Positions 16,868-22,732 of a stretch of 22,732 nucleotides of DNA are shown here, one piece after another; within the stretch, counting starts at the first letter, position 1, and every line of letters begins with the position of its first letter. Below the pieces are notes generated by a model. The model ran no database searches. It was not told the DNA's origin and saw only the letters and a program-made list of their open reading frames with translations. A program made the translations under genes and the position numbers. Source of the stretch: Chara braunii (Eukaryota; Streptophyta; Charophyceae; Charales; Characeae); assembly GCA_003427395.1 (NCBI GenBank), contig BFEA01000063.1:4047845-4070576 (forward strand), read 5' to 3'.

Positions 16868-17027
16868 CACTAGTACCTTTTGCGTCCGGTTTCGACAAGT
16901 TCTTGCCAGCTCCTGAACTTTCAGGAGGCCGAGCCCGACGTTGATCAATCTGATCGGCGGCCATTGTTTCGTTTCGGCCTCCTGAAAGGTCGGAGGCCCT
17001 CTATTTCCCGAACCGACAAAGGTACTA
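16868..17027 (+). mobile_element. CACTA-like MITE, copy 2, last three bases replaced by poly-A
   Basis: It lies head-to-tail with copy 1 and is about 95% alike. The right end reads GGTACTA and then a long A-run, so the final GTG is missing. The same internal inverted repeat is present. High similarity implies recent tandem duplication or nested insertion. Confidence 0.75.
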
Positions 17028-17105
17028 AAAAAAAAAAAAAAGGCAGACCCAGCATAGAAAAGCAGGCCCAAGGTCAAAGTCTCCCAGTAATAAACCAGTC
17101 GTAGA

Positions 17106-17139
<34 letters not shown>

Positions 17140-17140
17140 C
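17028..17140. repeat. Poly-A and poly-T runs enclosing 65 bp
   Basis: A-run at 17027-17041 and T-run at 17108-17139. The opposite polarity could mark two A-tailed insertions facing each other. Confidence 0.5.
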
Positions 17141-17156
17141 CATTAGTGGGGAGCTT

Positions 17157-17185
17157 CACCTGCTGGAAACCGGGTCCAGCATCCC
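17157..17185. repeat. 29-bp dispersed repeat (copy of 12492-12520)
   Basis: It matches 26 of 29 positions of the 12492 element, including GAAACCGGGTCCAGC against GGAACCGGGTCCAGC. The flanks do not align, so this is the conserved end of some element. Confidence 0.65.
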
Positions 17186-17225
17186 TTTAACATCAGGTAA
17201 CCGGAATTTGTTGGAGGAGAATGAA

Positions 17226-17885
17226 TCAGAGGCCTGTCAGCATTGATTGCCCTGGAGGCCAGGGGATTGACTGTTGACTGCTCATGCAGGTTACCAGAAG
17301 AATCCAGTTCCAACAGGGACATGAGACATCTGGGTCAACAGGCCATTGACTTCGGGGACATCTCTACCATGGACGCGGTCCAGTGGGAGGCTGGTCAACG
17401 CCAGTCCACGCTATAAGAAGAAGACCTGGCCGAGGGGAGAGGCAAATCTGCCTTGTTGTTGCTCGCGGCCAAGTTGCTGCACCTGAGGCTGGAGTGCTGA
17501 GGTGCTGGTGCCAGATGCTGAGGGAAGGCGCCAGCCTTATTGTAGTTGATGATAGAGCGGCTATAGCCGCCATAGCTGTAGCTGGAGAGTTGGGTGAGGA
17601 AGAGGAGATTCCGCTCTGTGAGATTGATGGGATGTTCAAGGGGAAGCTTACCTAGACTTTCCTGTGGCCAATGTGATTGAGCTGCTGACCATCTCCACGA
17701 CGTTGAGGAGGGGCTGCACCATTCGACTTGGACTGCGGAACGAGGATGGGCACTCTGCTGGTGGGAGACGCCCGAACAAGAAGTGTGAGTTGGAGAGCGA
17801 CACACTTGTATTAATCATAATTAATGTAACTCCTCTCCCTCTTCTGTCTTTTCTCTGTCTTTTCTCTGTCTTTTCTCTCCCCTAG
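17226..17885 (+). pseudogene. Unrecognised decayed reading frame with an intron-like end
   Basis: Three open pieces in shifting frames read sensibly in succession: LEARGLTVDCSCRLPEESSS (about 17252), REGASLIVVDDRAAIAAIAV then PLCEIDGMFKGK (to 17652), and EAYLDFPVANVIELLTISTT (17643 on) with LRNEDGHSAGGRRPNKK. A GTGAGT donor-like site (17785) and a strong pyrimidine tract ending CCCCTAG (17885) follow, with an 11-bp TCTTTTCTCTG repeat in the tract. Splicing there would give an immediate stop. No family is recognised. It could be a gene remnant, part of a transposon, or chance. Confidence 0.3.
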
Positions 17886-18599
17886 AAAGGGCCCAGTGGC
17901 CAAGACTGCAAACAGAAAAGTAGAGAGCACTGCCAAAATAAACAGGAGCCAATAGGCCTCAGACCTTCAACCTTCTTTTTTCTTTTTTTTTACAAGCAAA
18001 GGTTTGATTCAATCACACGTTCGACCCTCAGGCCGAGCCATACTCCTGCCAAAAAAAAAAAAAAAAAAGTAAAATAGGAAACCGTGTTTTTTCAATAAGG
18101 AATCTCTAAAATCCAGCTAACTACATCTATTTACAGTTCACAAACGAAATTCTGCTTCAACAGCCAAGCTCCCACAAAACCGGTTTTTCACTCCAGTAGG
18201 GGCCAAAGGCGCAAAACGGCAAATGTACAAACCCTGTTCTAAGGAAGAATACACGCACAACAATAAAGTGCATCCTGTTCATTAAAATTAAGGACCCCAA
18301 CGGCTATACAATAAAATACCATTCCTTGCTTGCTGCTGTAACTACATGGGAAAAAAAATAACAACAATAATAGTAATAAAAAAAAAAGGCAACAACAAAT
18401 CAAATTGGAGCCACTCAGCCAACAACGACAACAAAAAAAAAAACACGAAACAACCAGACCTGTTGAACGTCTTGCTCCCCATGTGAATAATAGATCATAG
18501 GCGTGAGGGCAAGCAGGCCTCAACCTCAGGGATGACCATCAACACAAGGGTAGCAACCGGCGAATTGACGATTGAAATTGAATAATAATAATTAATAAC
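17886..18599. other. Non-coding DNA with poly-A and a box-B-like site
   Basis: ACGTTCGACCC (18018-18028) followed by A18 (18051-18068) looks like the 3' part of an A-tailed SINE. No box A was found. The remainder, AT-rich and downstream of the pectate lyase, has no gene and no clear poly-A signal for it. Confidence 0.4.
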
Positions 18600-18652
18600 A
18601 TTAACAACAACAACAACAACAACAACAACAATAATAATAATAATAATAATAT
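18600..18652. repeat. (AAC)n-(AAT)n compound microsatellite
   Basis: About eight AAC triplets are followed by about eight AAT triplets, in the 3' flank of the pectate lyase gene. Confidence 0.9.
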
Positions 18653-18770
18653 CAAAAAGCAATGATAAAACTAAAAACTTCATAAAACTCTGTAGGGCGT
18701 CAGCCACCAACTCTTCAGCAGCTGATCTCCACTGCTTATTGCAATCTAGAGATGAAAACCGATTATTATG

Positions 18771-18772
<2 letters not shown>

Positions 18773-18844
<72 letters not shown>
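18773..18844. repeat. (CA)n microsatellite
   Basis: About 36 uninterrupted CA units end 11 bp from the pectate lyase stop codon, so the tract would fall in the 3' UTR. The tract could be length-variable and could form left-handed DNA. Confidence 0.95.
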
Positions 18845-18846
<2 letters not shown>

Positions 18847-18854
18847 AGGCAAGC

Positions 18855-20858
18855 TCAAAAGTCCGGTGGCAGAGGGACATCTTGCCAGCCCGCAGTTTCT
18901 GAGATTCGAGCGATGAGCTCGTCCGTGGGCTCGTCGACGGTAACGTTGTAGTACTTCTCCCAATCAAACACCCTATTCGGTCTGAACGGCCTGACCCTTG
19001 CGTCGTTGATCGGGCGGTCATTAACCGACCTCAAGGCCCCATATTGGTTGGGCCAGTGACGTGCCAAATGGAAGATGTGATGAGCTGCCTTGGACTTCTT
19101 TCCCGCCTCGAATATGTTCGCCTGCGATACCACTTTGCCGTGATAGGTCACTCCGATGGCGTAGTACTGCCAATGCTTGTGGTAATTGTTGAAAACGTGG
19201 GCCATTCCGGCGAAGACACGTGGGTTCCTCTGGATGGTCCCATTGTAGAAGTTGTGATGCGCTGTTATCCTCAATGCATCCGACCCTTCTCCCGCAAAAG
19301 ATTCGTTAGCGTCCGCCTGAGAACCGAAGAGGTGCACCTTGTTGTGCTGATAGAGCAGGCAGTGCGAGATCGTCACATTGGTCGATCCCCTCGTTATGTC
19401 AATCAACCCATCACCGTATCTTGACAGGCTGACGTGGCTAATCCACACCGTCCTTGTGGCGCGCTTCAGAGTGATGGCATCCCCCCATCCTTGGCGGAAA
19501 ATAAGGTTGTAAATGATGACATTGTGCACCCCTCGCAGAAAGAACCCGTCTTGGGAGATCACGATTCGCTGCCCCCTGCCGTCGATGGTCTTGTCCGAGG
19601 TAACGATGATCGGACGGCGGAGATTGATGGTGCCCGACAAGTCGAAGACGATCCAGAGGGGGTGTCGGGACCCCGCGCCCTCGCGGAGACTCCCCGTGCC
19701 GTTGTCCGCCAAAGTAGTCACGTGGAAGACCTGCCCGAACAGGCCCCCCACAGCATGCTGGCCGAAGCCGTCCGCACAAAACGACAAACCCCGCAGCCTC
19801 GACTTGTCGCACACCGGCGGCACACGAGGCGGGTACCATTCCCGCACACGGGAGTGTGTGGTGGTGGACGTCCTCAAGCTGCTGCTGCTGCTGCTGCTGG
19901 TCCTCTCCTCCTCATCGCCTCCTTCTCCCTGCCCAACTCCAGGTCCTCTCTGAGGGACAGAAGAGGTGGGATTGGTGGTGGTGATGGCGGCGTCGGGCAC
20001 CAGGTCTGGGTCATCCGTTGATGTCTCGTAGTCGGGACCCGGATTAACGACACCGTTGACATCACCAAAAGAAGCCAAGAACGCTGCGACCTCCTCCTCA
20101 CCCGCTTCCCCGACGAGTTTGTCCACCGCCTTATCGTTGACGACACCCAGTGCCACCCCCTCCTTCTCCTCCTCCTCCTCCTCTTCCTCCTTTTTCGTCT
20201 CCTTCTCCTTCTCCTTCTCCTTCTCCTTCTCCTTCTCCTTCTCCTTCTCCTCCTCCTCCTCCTCCTCTTTCTCCTCCTCCTCTTTCTGGTTGTTCTCGGA
20301 TGTGCCCTGATCGTCACTGACACTATCAGTCACGTTTTCAAGGGGTAACTTGTTAGCCAGAGCAATGGGAACTAGAGAGGGAGAAAGAGAGGGAAAGAGA
20401 GAGAGAGAGGGAGAGCGAGAGGGAGACGGGGAGGAATAGAATGGGAGAACATTCTTCTCTACCTTGCGGAGGCGGTAACCACCTCCATTGCCACCCGGAT
20501 TCAGCTCTTCATGCCGCCGTCCGTTCTTGCCAATCTTTGCAGCATTTGCAAGGCCATGGTTGGAGAAATAAGAGGGATAGGGGAAGGAACCAGAGGAGGA
20601 GGAGTTTCGTGATAGACACAAGGCCCTCCCACAGGCTTGCAGTCCGTATCTTCCACAGGAGCAGTAGAGTGGGGCGTCATTCGGAGGGAATCTCCCACTG
20701 TCACTGTCCTTTCCCAGGTGTGCTCTATTAAACCCCCCACCTTGGATACCCAACACCGGGGTTGGGAGGTGGAGGTAAAGGTGAACCACAGCCAGAAGCA
20801 GTAGAAGGGGGGCTACCGATAGTTGTCGCCGGGCTTTTTCTCGGTGGCCTTGTTGCAT
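18855..20858 (-). CDS. Secreted pectate lyase, polysaccharide lyase family 1, with long acidic linker
   Basis: It should cleave de-esterified pectin (polygalacturonate) by Ca-dependent beta-elimination outside the cell. The chosen ATG (20858-20856) gives 667 residues and is directly followed by a signal peptide: a basic n-region, then VAPLLLLLAVVHLYL, with likely cleavage after VLG37. The frame is open further up to 21065, but there it encodes a Phe run from a poly-A insertion and lies before the signal. A Cys patch (C66, C68, C76, C81) follows. Residues 192-234 are almost pure Glu/Lys, and 319-333 are Ser/Thr-rich. The PL1 domain is about 340-650: CADGFG (start), DKTIDGRGQ, GDAITL (D460), WISHVSLS, DGLIDI (D483 and D487), K507 and QRNPRV with the expected catalytic Arg at 544. 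The second Arg of the RxPRxR motif is Phe549. There are several Asn-X-Ser/Thr sites. No intron is needed. The family is very likely; the substrate is inferred. Confidence 0.9.
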   Translation of the reverse strand: MQQGHREKARRQLSVAPLLLLLAVVHLYLHLPTPVLGIQGGGFNRAHLGKDSDSGRFPPNDAPLYCSCGRYGLQACGRALCLSRNSSSSGSFPYPSYFSNHGLANAAKIGKNGRRHEELNPGGNGGGYRLRKVEKNVLPFYSSPSPSRSPSLSLFPSLSPSLVPIALANKLPLENVTDSVSDDQGTSENNQKEEEEKEEEEEEEKEKEKEKEKEKEKEKETKKEEEEEEEEKEGVALGVVNDKAVDKLVGEAGEEEVAAFLASFGDVNGVVNPGPDYETSTDDPDLVPDAAITTTNPTSSVPQRGPGVGQGEGGDEEERTSSSSSSSLRTSTTTHSRVREWYPPRVPPVCDKSRLRGLSFCADGFGQHAVGGLFGQVFHVTTLADNGTGSLREGAGSRHPLWIVFDLSGTINLRRPIIVTSDKTIDGRGQRIVISQDGFFLRGVHNVIIYNLIFRQGWGDAITLKRATRTVWISHVSLSRYGDGLIDITRGSTNVTISHCLLYQHNKVHLFGSQADANESFAGEGSDALRITAHHNFYNGTIQRNPRVFAGMAHVFNNYHKHWQYYAIGVTYHGKVVSQANIFEAGKKSKAAHHIFHLARHWPNQYGALRSVNDRPINDARVRPFRPNRVFDWEKYYNVTVDEPTDELIARISETAGWQDVPLPPDF
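20165..20290. repeat. (CTCCTT)n/(CTC)n repeat inside the pectate lyase CDS
   Basis: On the coding strand this is GAG/AAG repeats. A 6-bp unit gives alternating Glu-Lys (at least eight pairs) between two Glu blocks. It stays in frame, so length changes alter linker length without breaking the protein. Confidence 0.9.
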
Positions 20859-20869
20859 AGTACTAATTC

Positions 20870-20930
20870 GTTGCCCGGGGGGCGGGGCGCATTTACTATC
20901 TTGGGGGGGGGTATTAAACTGGGGGTTCCT
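20870..20930 (+). promoter_or_regulatory. G-rich tracts (potential quadruplex) just upstream of the pectate lyase start
   Basis: Runs of G6, G4, G9 and G5 lie at 20877-20882, 20884-20887, 20903-20911 and 20921-20925 on the strand opposite the gene, with loops of 1, 15 and 9 nt. One loop is long, so stability is uncertain. Function is inference. Confidence 0.35.
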
Positions 20931-21005
20931 TATTGATCCCAAGAAGCCCGTGCAGTGGCAGCAACTTTCCATTGGGGGATAACTCCTTGGAATCATCGAT
21001 CGCCT

Positions 21006-21066
21006 GACTACGAGGAGCAACTGGCAAAAAAAAAAAAAAAAAAAAAAAAAGACTACGAGGAGCAAC
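21006..21066. repeat. A25 tract inside a perfect 16-bp direct repeat
   Basis: GACTACGAGGAGCAAC at 21006-21021 recurs at 21051-21066 and encloses TGGC plus about 25 A. This is the structure of a retroposition product reduced to its tail, with its target-site duplication. It lies about 150 bp upstream of the chosen pectate lyase start and explains the in-frame Phe run upstream. Confidence 0.7.
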
Positions 21067-21099
21067 GTGGAGCAAGCAGCAGCACAAGTTCGGTTGTGG

Positions 21100-21300
21100 T
21101 CACGTAAATGTTCCCACGACTTTTTTTTTTCTTTTTTTTTGGTTGAGGAAATGTCCCCACAGCTAAACGCAGAGGCGCAGTTTTATCACGTAAATGTCTC
21201 CCTCACCTTTATTATTATTATTATTTTATTTTTTTTTGGGGGGGGGCGGCCGGGGACGTGGGGGGACGGAGTGTCCCCACCACAGCTACACGCAGAGGGT
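21100..21300. repeat. Tandem duplication of about 80-115 bp with T-runs
   Basis: TCACGTAAATG at 21100 and at 21186 opens two units. Both contain a T-run and end in GTCCCCAC...CAGCTA(A/C)ACGCAGAGG (21153-21175 and 21272-21297). The second unit is longer because it contains TTA repeats and a G-rich insert (21238-21270). Confidence 0.75.
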
Positions 21301-21595
21301 ATGGGAAATCAATTCTGAATCACTTATTCTGGTGTCTGTTCATAGAACCTTCGCCCCCCCAATCCGGGAATACTCACACTAGGACTTCTTTACTTGTTTC
21401 TGGACGTAATTGCGGTCGTATGCATCCAGCTCTGGCGGTAAATACGGTCAGATAAGTGTAAGATAGAGCGAGAGTGAGTACACCCTCCGTGACAACAAGA
21501 TAAGAGGAGATAACATGCCATGGCCTTCCCTCCTCCTCCACCCCCATTTATCTTTCTCTGTTCAAATGATTGGTATTGTCCAATGATCGACATTG
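21301..21595. other. Non-coding DNA with one dispersed terminal motif
   Basis: ATACTCACACTAGG at 21370-21383 matches the end of the 4387-4478 element. A degenerate opposite arm (GAGAGTGAGTAC, about 21471-21482) could close an element of about 115 bp. No gene is seen. Confidence 0.35.
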
Positions 21596-21598
21596 TCT

Positions 21599-21764
21599 AA
21601 TGATTGGCAAGAAGAAGATCAAATTAATGATTAGCAAGAAGATATAATGATTGGGCATCACGGGTTTAGCAAGAAGATATAGTGACTAGCAAGAAGATGT
21701 AATGATTAGCAAGAAGACATAATGATTAGCAAGAAGATATTCAGATTAACAAGAAGATATAATG
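21599..21764. repeat. 20-bp minisatellite
   Basis: The unit TAATGATTAGCAAGAAGATA is seen at 21625, 21680, 21700, 21720 and 21740 in exact 20-bp phase from 21680 to 21759. An interrupted unit lies at 21645-21679, and a diverged start lies at 21599. Confidence 0.9.
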
Positions 21765-21859
21765 ACGATTGTGTCTGCTGCTGCCTCGATGGAACGAGCT
21801 CTTCTCTCTCTCGCTGGCTCTCTCTCCTGTAGAGTCTGTCCTGCAGATGCATGCACAAT

Positions 21860-21960
21860 ACCAGATTTATGGTCAGATTCATCTTTACTCATCCACTCAT
21901 GGTCGGATTCATCCTCAGATTTATCAGCATTCTGGACGGTTCGAATCCTAAATGACAATG
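21860..21960. repeat. Short duplication and box-B-like motif
   Basis: ATGGTC(A/G)GATTCATC occurs at about 21869 and 21899. CGGTTCGAATCC (21938-21949) is a perfect box B just ahead of the hexanucleotide array, but no box A is visible, so this may be a SINE 3' part. Confidence 0.4.
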
Positions 21961-22017
21961 ACAAAGAAAAAGAAAAAGAAAAAGAAAAAGAAAAAGAAAA
22001 AGAAAAAGAAAAAGAAT
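21961..22017. repeat. (GAAAAA)n microsatellite
   Basis: Nine GAAAAA-type hexanucleotide units. It lies directly after the box-B-like motif. Confidence 0.95.
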
Positions 22018-22484
22018 AATAAAAAAACTCTTCTGACTGTTGGCTTTCAACATGATGGCAGTAAATGCACAGAAACAAACGTCAGGGTCGAGGTCCCAGT
22101 AGCACATTGGATTGGATTTTAATGTCTTCCGAATCTGGTTGTGTTCGTCGACAGGTGCAGAAAATTACAACTGACAGAATGTTCCGCATCTCTCCATAGA
22201 TCACATCCAGATTCACGCGCTGAATCCAATCCTCTTCGCTTGTGAAGGACCTCGCCCCAGGCCGTAGTCAAAATGCCTGATTCCCCTGAGCGTTACTCTC
22301 CTCGCCTGAATCTCTGTACGGGTGTCAGCAGAGATGAAGAAAAGCATATCAATCGCGATTTTCTGCACCTATCCACAACCACGTCCAGATTCAGGCATTA
22401 ATTCCAATCCTCTTTGCTACTGCGACTTCGCCCCTGAGGGTCCGGATTTCATAGAAATTCAGTTACTTGAAAACTTTCTCTCTC
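22018..22484. repeat. Diverged direct repeat of about 65 bp (22195 and 22363)
   Basis: CCAGATTCA, AATCCAATCCTCTTCGCT and CTCGCCCC at 22207-22258 recur as CCAGATTCAGGC, CCAATCCTCTTTGCT and TTCGCCCC at 22386-22435. It has no coding signal. The rest is unclassified. Confidence 0.5.
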
Positions 22485-22689
22485 AAAAAAAAAAAAAAAA
22501 AAAGACTAGCATGCCACCGGCGCAGGGCGGAAAGAAAACAAGACAAAAAAATCCAAATTGCAAAGTCGCATTGAAAGCCAGATAGTCGTGAACTGTCCAG
22601 AAAGCAGAAATGCACCCAAAAAAAAAAAAAAAAAGATTGCGCCGATCTCAACGGGACGGGATCTGTCTCCCTTCCACCACTCACCCCCC

Positions 22690-22732
<43 letters not shown>
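22485..22732. repeat. Two A-runs and a terminal (CT)n tract
   Basis: A19 at 22485-22503, A18 at 22618-22635 and (CT)n from 22693 to the window end. The short frames around them have no motif. Confidence 0.9.

Noticed and set aside
19434-20323. Frames of 130-195 codons opposite or overlapping the pectate lyase
   Set aside because: They are shadows of the real gene, with no independent motif.
20372-20462. Possible intron in the pectate lyase (AAG|GTAGAG donor, pyrimidine tract, CTCTCTAG acceptor on the minus strand)
   Set aside because: The sites look good, but the span is 91 nt, not a multiple of three. Removing it puts the downstream frame into an early stop. The unspliced frame is open throughout.
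20859-21065. Upstream extension of the pectate lyase to 736 residues
   Set aside because: The added residues are partly encoded by a poly-A insertion (a Phe run) and come before the signal peptide. The start at 20858 places the signal peptide correctly.

Overview
The window looks like repeat-rich nuclear DNA from a eukaryote with a large genome, and a streptophyte (charophyte-type) alga or other plant-lineage organism fits best. The reasons are one secreted pectate lyase (PL1) gene in 22.7 kb, abundant trinucleotide and dinucleotide microsatellites, and several old, broken transposable elements: a LINE with separate ORF1 and ORF2, a Ty3/gypsy integrase, an RT with an IPMGTN motif, CACTA-like MITEs and tRNA-derived SINE heads. 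The organism assignment is inference.

Layout. Positions 1-293 (minus) carry the 3' part of a reverse transcriptase frame that runs off the left edge. From 300 to 4,660 there is no convincing gene. This stretch is built from microsatellites, two 117-bp foldback MITEs, tRNA-like SINE heads, a duplicated anchor sequence next to long (CTT)n arrays, and two perfect 22-bp palindromes. From about 5,107 to 10,733 lies one nearly full-length but heavily decayed LINE (ORF1, then ORF2 with endonuclease, RT and C-terminal region). From about 10,800 to 12,310 lies a decayed Ty3/gypsy integrase with its C-terminal region, split by a roughly 295-bp insertion. From 12,320 to 17,900 there are unclassified repeats: acidic short reading frames with in-frame tandem repeats, GC-rich hairpins, two or three tRNA-like SINE heads with a local array of SINE-body units, two CACTA-like MITEs placed end to end, and a decayed unrecognised frame.

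The only gene that looks intact is the pectate lyase on the minus strand. Its likely start is 20,858 and its stop is 18,855-18,857. It has a signal peptide, a Cys-rich N-terminal patch, a long Glu/Lys linker and a complete C-terminal parallel beta-helix domain. Its upstream region holds G-runs, a poly-A tract inside a perfect 16-bp direct repeat, and a local duplication. The right end (21,590-22,732) is minisatellite and microsatellite DNA with no supported gene.

No coordinated multi-gene system is evident. The interest lies in the transposable-element archaeology and in the unusual architecture of the pectate lyase.
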